A stretch of 64,000 nucleotides of DNA, from assembly GCA_001632425.1 (NCBI GenBank), contig KV425554.1, positions 170,634-234,633 of the forward strand, given 5' to 3'. The notes beneath the pieces are model-generated. The model was not told the origin of the DNA. It ran no database searches and saw only the letters and a list, made by a program, of their open reading frames with translations. Of the stretch, positions 37,799-51,125 are shown in pieces. Made by a program: the position numbers and the translations under genes. The first letter of the stretch is position 1. Each line of letters starts with the position of its first letter. This stretch comes from Neolentinus lepideus HHB14362 ss-1. Lineage: Eukaryota > Basidiomycota > Agaricomycetes > Gloeophyllales > Gloeophyllaceae.

Positions 37799-40185
37799 AA
37801 CGAATGGAAACGAAGGGGGTAGAATAAAGAAAGGAATAAGGGGAATGGAAAGCGGAGGTAGAGGAGAGCGAAGATTGGAAAAGCGGCTCTATAAGTGGCT
37901 GAAACTGCCCGCCAATTATTAAAGGAACTTGTGGCGGCGAAGAAAGGACCCCAATATCCCAGAATGCGGCTGGGGTTGTCGTACCGTTTCTCCGCGTCCG
38001 AGCTATTTCCTGCACTTGCACAGAGTGTGTCTATGGTGCAAGGACGAAGATACCTGTAATAAGCGTCTGCCATTAGATATTATATTAAATATGAGGATGG
38101 ACGCGGGCCCCTGGGGTGGTTGACAGGCCGACGGTCTGGGGTCCCGTGTTTGTTCGCACGGTAGGACAACATCGCCACATACTCCGGAAGTGGCACTGCA
38201 CTACCCGCGGGTTGGAAGCTACCCGCACCATTCGAGTCCGCTTCAAGTTGTACGTGTACCGCGTTTAGGCTCAGGCATGCACCCGCATCGCGTACCTTGT
38301 ATACCATACAGTAATAATATTACTTCCAGTCAACTGACCACCGCCTTTTCCGAGCACAATATGTCCGTCCCAGTCTCTTCGGCGCGTTTTGCTGCCCCGT
38401 GCTCGGACGGGGCCTGTGATGGGCCAGATAATCAAAAGCTCCCGGCGCGTGTTCAGCAACGCCCCTTGACACCGAGTAATGAGCGTTCACGAATACAGCG
38501 CCTGCGAGCTAAGATAGCACTGCCGTAACATTTCATCCTCGTGTGATCCAGCACTGATCATGATAATCAGGCCCCCAATACAGATCTCGTCGCCAGGACT
38601 GCCTGCTTTGGCCAGAATAGCAGCCTCTTGCTTCACCTAATGCGCGCAGTTGCCAGCAATAGATGGATCCGGACACGCAGACCAGGTAGTCGGCGTATAG
38701 AGTGGTGCAGGCGAGCAGTGAAAGAGCCAGAAACATTAGGCGCTCACTCGCGAGCGTCTCCCACAGCACCTGCCCGAAAGAGCGAACTCGAGAGAAACGC
38801 TGCTGGGCGCTTGCAAAAATACGGCCACCTGAGAGCTCCCTACGTCATACTGGTACGGTGGACCGGCGATTTCTTGCGCTCGAAAATCAAAATCACCCCC
38901 GAAATGAAGGAAAAGAGCTAGAAGAGGTCTTGTGAGAACAAGTTTGTCATGTCTCGGATCGCAGCGGAATGAAGGGTGACGCAGCAGGGAAAGAGACAAT
39001 GTTGTCAGATAGCCGTGGTGGTGGATGACAAACCGGCGAGAGAAAATGAAGACTTTTGTTGTAAGACACTGTTGGCGGGCGAGTTTTCGGACCGACGTCG
39101 GACGGATGCTGCGGTACTAGACAGAATGCAATGGCGGTGTGTTGCATTCCTGTAAAACAAGAATGAGGTATACTCCTTAGAATGCAGAACACACCGCTAG
39201 GTTTCTGCAATAATGGTGGCGCATGGGATTCCCATGGCTGTAAGAGAATCGAAGGACGACTCCTGGAACCTCGGACCGTGGCATGCACTGGTACGTTTCA
39301 ATGAAGCCTCTTTGTCCACTTGTCTCGCTATTCATCCAGCCACGGGACATGGGAATAAGATGCCTTTCACGGTCCTCGGGCCTTTGTCGATGAAAATACG
39401 ATATTTGACGATCTTCGCCCTAGGCACAATTCCTTGAGAATCCGACGAACAAGAGGATTCCCCCGCTTCTGCATCTTAAGCAGAAGGCCGCGTCTAGACC
39501 TTTGTATCATTGGCCACACATTCACTTGATGAAACGTAAAATCTGCCGAAGTACCACTGGTCAAGGAACAACCCGTCAGGAGAAGCCATCGGTGACAGGC
39601 CGAGTCGCGCACCTACAGATTCTTACAGAATCACATTATTTAATAGACATAGTCAGTTCACGTTTGGGAAGTGGGATTGTCCAGTAAGGAGTGAAAACGG
39701 TCAAGAACACTCGATCAAGAAAGGTCACAAGTCGCATACCTCCGCACAGGATCACGCTACTCGACGTAATGATGAGGGCCGTTTGATGATCAGGATGACT
39801 ACATACTTTCGGCATTCAACAGGTGTGGAATAACTGACTTGGGTGGAAGCCTATAGGTTTCGAGAGACGAAGATATCTTGAAGTACTTACCACTGAGACC
39901 TGCCCCATCGACAATATGCGCGTTACGTCCATAGCAGTACGCGGAGTGCATCCGATAACGACATCGCAATTGACTTAAGGAAGTCATTCTCTGGAGGTAA
40001 TTCCTGTTTGAGACGTAACAAGGTCGTTCGCAGAACGAGTCGGGCGTCGTATTGTTAAACAGCGAGAGCCTACGTCGTCTAACTCTTCAGCGGCAACGGA
40101 GTGGACTCTAGTGAATTCGATATCAGAACGTTAATAAACAACATCTACGGAGAGAATCCTCCCTCCTCTGCGCATCCTCCGTGAG
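37799..40185. other. 2.4-kb stretch without a recognisable gene
   Basis: Upstream of Rheb, on to the 3' end of the F-box gene. Open frames are short and overlap on both strands with no motif. A small hairpin (CTTCTGC...GCAGAAG, about 39469-39489) is present. I see no terminal repeats, tRNA or gene relic. Confidence 0.4.
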
Positions 40186-41899
40186 CTAACGCTCAAACTC
40201 AATAATGTAAACAAAACACACCGTTATAAAAAACAAATTATCCTCTGTCAACATAGGAGTACAAAACGGATCCTCCGCCAACCTCTCCGGCAATCTTGCA
40301 GTGGTAACCATATACGGCGCGCTCGTCGTAATCTCTTCGTTGAAAACCGCCGAATGCTCGAACGTCGAAGGCTCAGTTATAATCTTTACATTTTCCGGAA
40401 CATCTGACGCAGCTTGCATGCGTCTCAGCGCAAGGATATTAAAGTCGTAGACCTCGATCTCCTCGGGTACGGACCGGTGCACAAACTTCGGGCCATAAAT
40501 ATAACACAACCAGTGTGGCGACGTCCGCAGAGCACCAAGGATACGCGTGCCTTCGCGCCCCCACTCCTCCCAAGGCACCTCGCGCCGCCCCTGTGCGTAG
40601 AAATTCAGCATCGTTTGCAGCGGGATGAACATGGTGACGGGAGCGTGCACCCTGCGACTCGCAGCGGTGAAGGTCACCACGAACACTCTGTTGGCAGAGC
40701 CAATGTGGAAGGGGACGTCCTGGTTTGGTGAGAAGGACGGTGCGGGGTCTGCACGGATCTTCATATTGCTCGGGAATACGCCTGGAGTCAGCTCGGGTAG
40801 ACCTAGTTGGCAGGCATGGCTGCCTGCTGCGCAACGGTAGGTGGTGCTGTACTTTGTGAAGTCGGTGATGCAAAGGACCGGTTTCAGGCACATAAGACCA
40901 GGTCGCTCCTGCCGAAAGGTAAACAGGGTGATGACGACCAGTTTGCTCGTGAGAAATGCGAAGGACTCCATTTCGATACCTGGTCGAGTCTAGCAAGTAC
41001 ATTTGAATATACAGCGGAAGAATCGTGGCAAAAGGCCAGCATACCATCTTTACGCTGCTGCTTTGCCAGTTCCAAATGACCAATTCGTGCTCGGGACCTT
41101 GCTCTCCTTCAGGACACCGGAACATGATTCCAAGATGGCGGTCCATTATGATGATGCTGTATGTCCATGCCGAGTCGAACAAATATGGCTTATGAAGTAG
41201 TAGGGGGGATCGAGCCAAAGGATGAGGTTCACCAGTACTCAACGTGCGTAGGTGTATGCGACAGGGTGGAAAGTCGCCGCGCGAATCTCTACGACCGGTT
41301 CAGCACAGGCATATATGTGACGAGCTGAAACTCACGGTGTAGGCAGCTCTACCAAAACCAATAGATCTTGTGATATGTCCAGAGAGAAATCTCGGATAGC
41401 AAAGCCCATATCGTCAATAACCCACTGTTTCATGGGTATGTCGCGGAACAAGGAGGGATACTGCATGAATGCCAGTTCTTTCGTGTCCCATGCTCTTGCG
41501 GCCCAGACTCCCCCGTACAACTCCCATGTCCCCGATAACGCAATGGGCACCCAGATTTCCTCAGCCCACTTCAGTTCAGCCCATGCCTGCTGGTGTGCAC
41601 GTAGCCGCTCCAGTCTACTCGCGACACTGAGGGTCTTGCTGCTCCCATCGTCCATTCCCGCAACGCACAGCTCGATTTTATACTGTAGCTCTGTGCTGTC
41701 CTCTATCAGATTATGAAAGAAGTGGCATACCTGGGATTCCGAGGTGAGCTGGGCTGAGTTGAGAGATATAGATTCAAACAATAATCACTCGCTTGCACGC
41801 TGTTAGGCTGCCCAAGTCTAGCTCAGCCAAAACCCGTATAATTAGCTCGGGCGGTAGCTCTGCCCAGGACCGGTTTCCCAACATTTTCTGAGCGCCCAT
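40186..41899 (-). CDS. F-box domain protein (Agaricomycete type)
   Basis: Four exons. The N-terminus holds an F-box, WAELPPELIIRVLAELDLGSLTACKRV, joined by an intron to VCHFFHNLIEDSTELQYKIEL. The middle and C-terminal parts form beta-strand-rich sequence (WELYGGVWAARAW, HELVIWNWQSSSV, VFVVTFTAASRRV, DFNILALRRM) typical of a mushroom-expanded family of F-box proteins with WD/propeller-like C-termini. It probably recruits a target to an SCF ubiquitin ligase. The start ATG (MGAQKMLGNRSW) was chosen as the nearest one upstream of the F-box. Target and pathway are unknown. Confidence 0.75.
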
Positions 41900-42427
41900 A
41901 ATGATCAATGAATAAAAGTCAACGAGATAGGCTTCTGCACTGCCATTTCCGCTGCGTACCTAAGATAGAATTAGTAAGGTATATTTGGTAGTGATTTCCT
42001 AGCGCACGAAGGCTCTAGTTGAGGTAGGGACTACCTTCCAGAGCGCGCTTGTCTGACCAAAGGAAATTCACGTCTTGTCGTCAGCTGCAACAGCAGAAAA
42101 GATGATACCACCTCGAGACACGCGTAGACCCGCGTTGCTGCACCAATATATCAGGACACTGTTAGAGAGACAACTTAGGATCGCCCGAATATGCGGAGGA
42201 AGCAATGTATACAACTTGGGCCACAATGAGTCATCAAGAACGCACTTGCAGCCACACTTGTGTGAGAAAGATGCCAAAAATAGTCGTGAATTGTGGCTGA
42301 AACCGCGGCCACGTGACTATGGTTCAATTCGACGCGTATAAATGAGTCCTGCAACCTTTCCAACTCTTCCCCACGCATTTCTCAGCTGTATACTGTCAAA
42401 CGCTCGCTGCCGTAGCTCCAACTGAAC
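41900..42427. promoter_or_regulatory. divergent promoter region (F-box / SPO12)
   Basis: These 528 bases separate two divergent genes. Nothing specific is recognised. The F-box gene could have one more short 5' exon here. Confidence 0.35.
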
Positions 42428-42928
42428 ATGTCTACTACATCGACGCCCACCGACTCACCCGTCTCAGTTCAGGCTTTGCACAACCCATCTCAGGCAGCAC
42501 ATCAGGCACCACTAAGCAATGCAACAAACGGAGCGGCACCGGGTTTGGGTACAAAGGCTCTGCTTGCAAAGAGATTTGCGAAGAAGAAGTACGTCTCGAT
42601 CAATTCTGTGCGATGCCACAGGTCGTCTGACCGCTGTTCACTGTAGCAACCCGACGTATGTCTCGCCGACGGACAATCTCATGACGCCTTGCACACAGAA
42701 GATTACCGCTGCAAAGAAGAAGCACTTCATCAAGTGAGCTACCTCTCCATCCTTTCAGCCTGTTCGACTATCCTGACAAAGTTGCTCTTCAGGGGTGCCA
42801 AGCCCATGCAATCTCTCTTCGGCCAGAAAGAGGTGTCTCAAGCAGAGGAAGACGACGACGACATGATTACCCCATTCCAGCAGCAATCGACAGACACCAA
42901 GATGAACGACGAGGAGAATCCCTTCTAG
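42428..42928 (+). CDS. SPO12: SPO12-family protein
   Basis: Three exons give ~128 residues. The Spo12 signature is clear: YVSPTDNLMTPCTQKITAAKK followed by KKHFIKGAKPMQSLF. It is preceded by a Ser/Thr/Pro-rich N-terminus and followed by an acidic tail (QAEEDDDDMITPF). In yeasts Spo12 acts in the FEAR branch that promotes mitotic exit and is a nuclear regulatory phosphoprotein. The SPTD and TPC sites look like CDK phosphorylation sites. Both introns keep frame. Confidence 0.85.
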
Positions 42929-43224
42929 ACCGTTTTTGCTCGGTACATCCCTCCTCCCTTGACCCCGACTGTTCAGGATTGCTTCTTTGACGAGTGCATG
43001 AGTCCGAACGTCAGGATGTAATTTTGGAGTTCGTTCTCTGTTCTATCCCCTGTCTGGCAGCGTTGTATACCACCTGTACAGTGTACACTATCTTGGCTCG
43101 TCTCTATATGACGATCGATTCGCACGCTTGACTGATGCTAGTAGTTATCATCTGTCTCACTCACTGCGGATGCATTACGCGTTCCCAGATCACCACCACT
43201 CTACTCTGCGACTTACCAACCGTC

Positions 43225-44094
43225 ATGGACAACGCGTTTCCACTAGCAGCCTACGATTTCTCTGAAGGCGACCTCCTTGAAGTGCTGAGCCAGATGGGGG
43301 TCCCTACGTCTGGTAGGCTATCGCACGAGCAAGTCAGACTCCTCAAACTGTTCAAACGGGCTGGCTAAGTCACTGAACCTATTTCGCTATCCCAGAGAAA
43401 CGCAACAGCTTCTTGAATCTCTTCCGGCTTTGAAAGAACAAGACCTAGTTGAGCTCGGTAAAGAAGGTATGTACATCCATCCCAATGTTGTTCCGCGTCC
43501 ATAGATATAGATACGCAGAATTTTAGACGCTGCGTGCCCCATATGCATAACTCCCTTCCCTGCGCTCCTCGCGGAGGAAGAAACAGCGTTCGCTATGGAC
43601 TCCCCCGCATACTCGTCCAAAGACTTGGGCGTCACGAAGCTTGTGCAGACTTGTGGGCATGTGTTCTGTCGCAAGGAGTGAGCCCCTAGTCATTGTATAT
43701 ATAATGATACCGACCTCTGACTTGGTTCGTAGTATCTCCAAGTGGATAGTAGCAGGGGTAAGCTGAATACCCTGGCATGCAAAAGAGGACGTCTTGACCT
43801 GCTTGCAACAGAACGACTCGTGCCCATTATGCCGGCGAGCTCTCCTCCAGCGGCCGGACCGCGCAACCAGCGGTACTGACGAAACAGCAACTGAGGAACG
43901 CCAAGATGCACCTCCCTTTATCCCTGTAAGGTTCCGTGCTGCACGTGCCAACGTCTCACTCAGCTCCTTCCCAGGAGACCACGCAAGAGCTCCTAGAGCG
44001 GCTCTTCAGACAGGGCAACATGTTCGTCGACAACACCGGCGGCAGACGGCGCGACGACCCAGACACCCGCGAATTCTCTGGGATGTACTCTTGA
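43225..44094 (+). CDS. RING-finger protein (probable E3 ubiquitin ligase), copy 2
   Basis: Six exons give ~185 residues. The N-terminal helical region (EGDLLEVLSQMGVPTS, ETQQLLESLPALKEQDLVELG) is followed by a RING: AACPICITPF, LVQTCGHVFCRKDISKWI, NDSCPLCRRAL. The C-terminus ends REFSGMYS. The first intron (donor GTAGGC after codons for VPTS, acceptor CCAGAG) was placed to keep frame and is the least certain. It shares the GVTKL..CGH.FCRKD core with the RING gene at 28963-29842, so the two belong to one family. Confidence 0.8.
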
Positions 44095-44354
44095 CACTGA
44101 ATCCGTTTGCCGCGAACAGCATGGCCAGACTGCCCGATACTCAGGGACCTACTACTGACAATGTGTCGTTGTCATTTCTGCATGATATATAGTAATTATC
44201 CAAGAGCAAGAATCCGCGTTCCCATATTCAGTATCGTACCCAACAAAGTCCGTGATGATATTGCATACACAACGAAGCAGCAATGCAGTCTGCTAATGCG
44301 AGAGGAGAAAACTACGACCAAAGATAGAGTAGCGTTGTGTCCGAAGGAAGAGGA

Positions 44355-47300
44355 TCAGGGAGAAAGATATGCGTTTAATTCCTCCTGCAGCATCGGAACA
44401 AATTGCGCCTGAACCAGTAGAACAAGCACTACGCCGAACACCGTCAGAACACTCATCGCAGCCTAGATAACACAGCAAACTCACCCCAATGAAGCGCACC
44501 AGGGCCAGCCCGAACGTCGACCACAGTAGCACCGAGAAATAAATATGCTGCTTATTCTGCTCCGTCTTCTCATCCGTCGTGGCATTTCCACTGGACAGCC
44601 CATTGAGATTCTCAATCGCAACTGCCAATGTCGCATTCGACAGCATCCACATCGCCACGAAACGCGTCCGGAACGTCTTGTTCTGGTCATCCATAGTCGG
44701 CTTCTCCGGGACTTCCTTGATATCAACCTTCGTCACTGCGCGCGTCACCGTCTCCTTGAACACAGCGTCAACGTCCTCCTGCACCCGTGTGGTATCTTCA
44801 ACGACAGGCGCATCGGCGTCTTTGCTCTTTTCGGACTTGACCGCTGGCAACACGTCCGCCTTGTCACTACCTTTTGTACCCCATGACACCTGTGGACCTT
44901 TGAGTGACCATCGTTACGGATAGGTGGCCAGACGGAACTTACATCATGCAAGTTACAAAAGGCATACACGTTGAGAACATTGGTGAAGCTGGGCGCCAAG
45001 AGCAAGTATTGCAAAAGACTTGAGAACATGTGCCAAGGATCCCGCTGGAGAATTGATGGTTAGAACCCGGGTCAACGCAGTGAGGATGGGACGCTCACGT
45101 ATAAGAATGAAGCAATGAAGTAGATGCCGAACGTGGAGAACAACGCAGCACATAACACACCAGTCGTACCACCAAGGAACTTAGACAAGAAGTCCGATGC
45201 CGTGACTCCCTTGAATTGTTTGGGAATATCCTGGGCAGGGTATGAGATAATATGGAGTATGAGCAGCTATACTGGACGTACCGCCAGAGCAAGACCCGTC
45301 AGCCAGAAAGAGCATACAGTCAGGTATAGAGACAGCAGAGCATAAACCCTACCGAGAATATGAGCAACAAGTTTTACGAAAAGCTGCATGACGCACCATA
45401 AAGTTATGGTGTACGCCATCCTCTCTCCCTTAGGTCGATTACCTAGTGCCAACACAAATTGCAGCGCCAAGCAGACAAGATAGAGCCATTTTAGCGCTTG
45501 GTTGACCCAATGCGTCTAACATATTTCAGTCAGTCTCTCATCGAAGGAAGCCAGAACCAGCTTACGATTTCTGTAGTACCGAAGATATTGATCGATTTCG
45601 CCGGTGCCTGTTGGTTAGGCAGTAGCTCGATGATAATACTGAACGTAAGCCAAAGGTTGGCTAGAGAGAACCACGAGAAGATCAGAGAGAATACGTTGTA
45701 CTGTGACACCAAGACAGTCAGGAGACGAAGAAAGTAAAGGTGGATAGACGTACAATGGCCTGAATGTGAAGGAAGAACATTCGGATGATGCCATGACCAG
45801 ACCTATACAGCTTGAAGAAATGCACAAGAGCATACTGAAAGCAGTCCACTCTCAGTAACCAAAACCCACCAAGAAGAGACCATCCACTTACAACAGACGC
45901 AGCAAAAGACCCATTCAACCACCGCCGACGCTGTCCAATCAACTCCACCGCGCTCTCCGGCACATCCGTCTCCGCCTTACTCGGCTTGACATACGTGAGC
46001 GTCCACCGATCACCCTGCTTCGCGACGAGCTCGAAACACAGGATACGATCCTCCGCCAAAAACATGTTCTTCGTGAAGATGTCCATTCCGTATATACCCT
46101 TGGGCCCGAGGCGCTCCGCGAGCGAGTGGTCGCCGTGGAAGTACTGCTCGAGCGGCCGCCCGAGGATCGCGCGGAAGCGGTAGGCAGAGAAGGCGCCGGG
46201 CAGCACGGACACGTAACCGAAACTGCTCTCCAGCGGTTTGTCTGCATTGCGGAATAAGCGAATATGAAGACAGCGAGGATGCTTGGTACGAGGGGCTTAC
46301 CCAAAATGTTGGACATTTTGTATTCAAAGTTCTGCGCTGCGACGAGCGGGTTCAGGAGCTTCTTGCCACCCTTGATCATAGCGTGAATTTCGCCACAGCA
46401 CCCTCCGAGGTTCTTGTCGTTGTAGAATGCTTCCCAAAGGTAATAGATGGACTTGTGGCCGGGCTTAGTACCCGCGTCGATCAGAACACAAATCTCAGGC
46501 TGGGAGAGAGATGTTAGAGAACACGTGAGGCTGTATCAATATAAATATACCTCAAGCATTCTTCCGATGGCGTTGAAGAGCCATCTGTGCGAGTTGATCT
46601 TCTTTTGATTCTTGGCCTTGAGAACGAAGATGATCTGCACGGGTACCAAGTTGTTGGGATCGTCACCGTGAGGGAGGACAAGTTGTGGGGAGGGGTCAAC
46701 GGAAAGTTGCGTGGTGTACTGCGAAACGAGAATAAGCACACAAGCGTCCATCACCGCAAAAGGCAGCGCACCTCGAAAATGTGAGCAACGGTGTCTTTAC
46801 CATCAACCTGCTTCTTCATCACACCATCCTGGTAAACACCGACCGTAGCCAAGATATCCAAAACACTCTTGTCCATGGGCTCCAAACCGTCGACAATCAA
46901 AGCAACGGTGATTTTCTGCCACCCAGGAACACCTTCCTCCGCAGTGCGACGCCAGTACTTTGACTGCTTCGTCTTGCAGATGTCACGGATGTTCAGCATG
47001 ACACCGTGTAAGGTACGGGAGTAGAGCTGCTTGTCTTCGTTGTACGACGTCACGGCAATGAGGAGCTCAGTCTGACGGTTGTAGGTCTTGGTGCGGAGGG
47101 ACCAGCCATTCTCGGCCGTGAACTCGTCGGGGTCGCAGGTCGCGGCAGTGTACCGCATGTGCCTGCACGAGCCACATGAATTCTGCGGTCATTCAGAGAT
47201 TATGCAAAAGCGACTTACGTGAACTCGCTGGTCTTCGTTTGCGACCATTTGGCTTCAACGGCGCTGAAGACGGGGGTCGGTACCGGGTACTCTGCGATGA

Positions 47301-47809
47301 AGTTACCGTTTGTGAGCCGGACTTTGCGCGTCACACCGCGCTTGATGGTTTGACGACGCCTCCAGCTCGATTCGACACCATTTGACGCAGACGACATGGT
47401 GGACATTGGACGCGAATACGGGTCACCGAAGGTGCTAGGGTCCACCGGCCTGGGCGGGAATGCAGTTAGTTCGGTGCATGCAAATGGTACAAAATCATAT
47501 TATTTGGAGTGTAGGTACTGCTTCCGCGGCTTCTGAAGCGTGTTGCGCTAAGAGAGTGGGTACTTACGGGTAGAAACCTCCCGTGAACGCCTGGCCCGCT
47601 GTCAGTGGTTGTTTCTCCTCTTCATCGTCATACTCGTCACGCCCTCCAAACTCGTGCGGGAGAGATGTGGTGCTCTCGAAAGGCCGTGGGCTAGGGTCCT
47701 GCAGCTGGACGTGACGTGGGCGGTCGGCGAAAGGATCACCGTAGTGCAAGTCACTGCCTAAGCTCGTCGCGGAGGGCATGGGGCGCAACGGTGGGCGGTC
47801 GTCAGCCAT
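44355..47809 (-). CDS. chitin synthase (division 1, class I-III type)
   Basis: A plasma-membrane GT2 enzyme that polymerises UDP-GlcNAc into chitin. Over ten exons give ~900 residues. The disordered, acidic N-terminus ([13 protein letters not shown]...) is followed by [35 protein letters not shown], and [20 protein letters not shown]. The catalytic core has [21 protein letters not shown] and the QRRRWLNGS motif, then ~6 membrane helices. At the 3' end a frame change is required after [10 protein letters not shown]. Removing a 22-base (44463-44484) or 37-base GT-AG intron gives a hydrophobic C-terminus ending [11 protein letters not shown]. Reading straight through instead gives a different tail stopping near 44293. 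Confidence 0.92.
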
Positions 47810-48810
47810 AGTGTGTAGGCCGGTCGTCGGTGTCTTGGGCGGTGTCGTGAACGATGCTGAGGACGACGCCTGGGCCGTCAGGGCGTATAAGAGAAGGGCG
47901 TTGCGAGCTGCTGGAGAGCGCTGGTAACTGTATTTAGGACAGCTGGAAACGGGGCTGTTCTGCAGCCGAGGACCCTCGCCACCCCTCTTTAAGTTGGCAG
48001 TGTTAAGCTACCGCCTTCGGTAACGCCCCCATTGCATCGCTTTCGAAAGCTCAGTCACTAACGCCGGATGGCCAGTACGTTGCTTTGCAGACTGTTCATA
48101 CCGGAAGGTCATGAACACGCCACCCAACTCGGCCTCCGATTCCATTGGCAGCTGCATAGAATCCGCAGTAGCACCGGTGGCGATACCAAAGAGGCTATTG
48201 ATACTCTATACGAATTTGTTCCAGGCGCTATATATAATGCTGCTTTCATTATGGACTAGTGCGCCTGAATTGTGTTCTATTGATATAAAGACTACAGACC
48301 CTTACTTAGGACCTCCCCGGGGTCATCGCATCTATTCTTGCGAGAATACAGAATACGGCGTCTGCTCACCATCATACAATTGAGTCCTGCTTACCAGCGA
48401 TCATGATGGTCTCCGCGACGCCTGCTGCGTACTCTCGGCAGTGCCCGGTGGCCCTAACCCTAGGATGAACAGCTCCCAGGAACTGCATTGCCCGACGAGG
48501 CCGGCCATGCCGTAGGGCTTCCAACACCGTACAGCTATACCACTGTGTTCAGGTTCCGTAGCTAGGATATATACTATCGAAATAATCTCGAAAGTTTCGG
48601 GTATAAAAGCGAACAGACACTTGCGCAACTCATCCAACAACTTAGGGTGATCTTCCTTCTGAACATTACAAGTGCTTTAGTATACTTTAATAACAACCAT
48701 GCAATAGTAACACGCACACAACAAATAGCAGCCAATTACATGTCAATGATGTCCGTTTACAATAATGTGGAACACGATATATCTCTTCGAACGTGGGGAG
48801 CGGTCAGCCC
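47810..48810. other. intergenic region
   Basis: Promoter of the chitin synthase gene at the left and the 3' flank of the GMC oxidoreductase gene at the right. No gene is supported. Confidence 0.4.
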
Positions 48811-51125
48811 TTACCAGGGGAACCACCAGAAGGGGCGGTCATACCAAGAACAGAGCTGTGTGCCTGCCTTGATTAGGTCGGCTGCCCTCTCCGCCACCAT
48901 GTACAGCGGCGCTTGAGGGTGGGCACCTGGGATGAATGGCTGGCAACCGCGCGCGTGAATATCGCGCTTTGGCATTCAGTATGAAAAGGTACTTACGAAG
49001 ATACCAGCGTCCACAACCCTGAGACCAATAGTACCCTTGACGTTGAGATCGGGGTCCACCACTCCGTGGCCCGCCTGGCACGCCGACATCGCAGTCGTGC
49101 CCGTCGGGTGCCAGACGGTAGTGGTGTGTTCCCTAGCGTACTGCTCGAGCGACGCGTCGTCGGTGGCATTGGCCAAGGGAGGGTAGGCAGACGTGACGAA
49201 GCCCTTGAACGCGGAACCTTGCGCGAACCGCCGCGCGGCCTTGATGGCCTCTTTCATCGTGAAGATGTCAAAGTCAGAGTTGAGCAGGGCGGCGTCGACG
49301 TGGGGTGCGTCAAAGGGATCGCTGGAGGCTAGGGTGACAGAGCCGCGCGAGGTCGGGGAGATCAGGTTAGTGACGAGACTCATCCAGTGGCCGTAACCGG
49401 GTTGAGGATCCGCGATCGAAGCCCATCCATCCTAGGTTAAACATCGAAGCTTAGACGACAGTCAGCCTACTGGTGCGTATAATTTACTCACAATAATGAT
49501 CATTTCGTAATGGGGAGAGAGCGGGCCAGCAGCAGGATCAGCGACCTCCTGGAAAATAGAAGCGTTCGAGGGAAGCCTGAGCCAGCCAACGTTGTTCGAC
49601 AGAGCATCGACAAAAAGACCAGTCCTGTTCGACTCCCACTGGCTAAAGTCCGCTCCCGCAACGGCAGGGTCCTCGAAAATGGTGTCGATTGTTTTATTGG
49701 AGTTGACCGCGAAAAGGTTGGAAAGGAGCGGGTGGTCGGACAGGTTCCTGCCGACGTCGGGGAGGTCGAGCACGGGAGTGATGCCAAGGGCTTGGAGGGA
49801 ATTGGCGTCGCCGATGCCAGACAGCATAAGAATTTGAGGGGTGTTGATGGACCCGGCAGAAAGAATGACTTCCTTAGTGGCGTTAAGGGCGTAATGAGGT
49901 CCTGTAAAGTGTCGAAGACTGAGAACATGCCATCCAAGTGAAATCAGTGCTTCTGGAAGAAGCCTAACCTGAAGACGACTGGGCAAACTGTACACCGCGG
50001 AAGATGGGGGTACTGCCAGTCTGGCCGGTCTGGTAGATTTTCGTGACGGTCGTTTGCACGAGCACGTCAAGGTTAGACCGGCTCAGGGCCGGCTCCAGGT
50101 AAGCCGAAGCGGAACAGCTTCGTTGCCCACCACCGATCGAAGCTTGCAGAAAACCTTCACAACATCTCTTTCAGCATAAAACCGCTGCAACTGAATAGAT
50201 GACATGCCCACGCCCAACGGGTTGCCAGAGTTCTGGTCCTCATTGTAAGGAAATTCGTCCGACAACTCCTTCGTTGTTTGCACCACTTTGTCGTCCAACT
50301 CGTTTGCGTATCCATAGACACTAATTTCCAGGGGGCCCGACGTTCCGTGCAGGGCAGGGTTGATCTGCCCTGTCGTGTTGTGGCCGTCGGCTGGAGGTGT
50401 GAGTTTCTCGTTCTGACATTATTGGCATTTCAGTTCATAAGGGATAGAGAAAGGTGTTCGTATCATGCACCTTATACATGTAAGGCATGAGCCCGAACCA
50501 TGACCAACCCGGATCGCCCGTCACCTGAGCGTAACGGTCGAAGTCATTAGAGGAGCCGCGAGTCCAGAAGAGCCAGTCTGACCGCAACGTGAATATTTTA
50601 TATCTCAAATGATGGCACCGTCGTAGCGTTGGGTTAAAGCAGACTCACTGATGGAACTAGTTCCCCCCACTATCCGACCACGGGGGTAAGGAATTTGGCG
50701 GTTATTGAGACCTTGTTGGGGGACAGTGGTGTAATTCCAGGTGTATGATGTGTTTGGACTGAGCTGTGTCGCCAATAGAGGTACCTCCAAGTATGGATTG
50801 CCATCTCGTCTGGACATGGCGGTGTCGATCTCAGCAGACGAGGAGACAAATACAGACCCTACTCACACGTCACCAGCTTCTATGACCAGCACCTTGCTGT
50901 CAGCATTCTCAGTGAGGCGATTGGCGATGACATTTCCCGCAGTACCAGCTGCGCCAAGTGAGAATGCCAAGGTTCGTGTCTTTTCGAAGATCTGCGCTTA
51001 CCTCCGATGATGATGTAGTCGTAGCTTTTGCTTGATAGCTGACTGGGATCGGAGTAAATTGTAGCAGAAACAAAATTAATCAAATATAATGAGGCAAAGA
51101 GCGACGTTGAAATAAACGAGTGCAT
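48811..51125 (-). CDS. secreted GMC oxidoreductase (aryl-alcohol oxidase-like, AA3)
   Basis: A flavoenzyme that oxidises alcohols and often supplies H2O2 to lignin-degrading peroxidases. It starts with a signal peptide (MHSFISTSLFASLYLINFVSA), then SYDYIIIGG-GTAGNVIANRL for FAD binding. GMC signature 2 is GSINTPQILMLSGIG. The active-site region has HPTGTTAMS and, near the C-terminus, GLRVVDAGIF and FIPGAHPQAPLYMVAERAADLI with the second catalytic His. About 12 exons give ~600 residues. One intron (50155-50207) appears to have GC-AG borders, giving GNPLGVG-FLQASIGGGQRS. The exact substrate cannot be read from sequence. Confidence 0.88.

Noticed and set aside
37799..40185. Possible transposon or gene relic in the 2.4-kb gene-free stretch
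   Set aside because: I found no terminal repeats, transposase-like or reverse-transcriptase-like fragments, only a small hairpin near 39469-39489.
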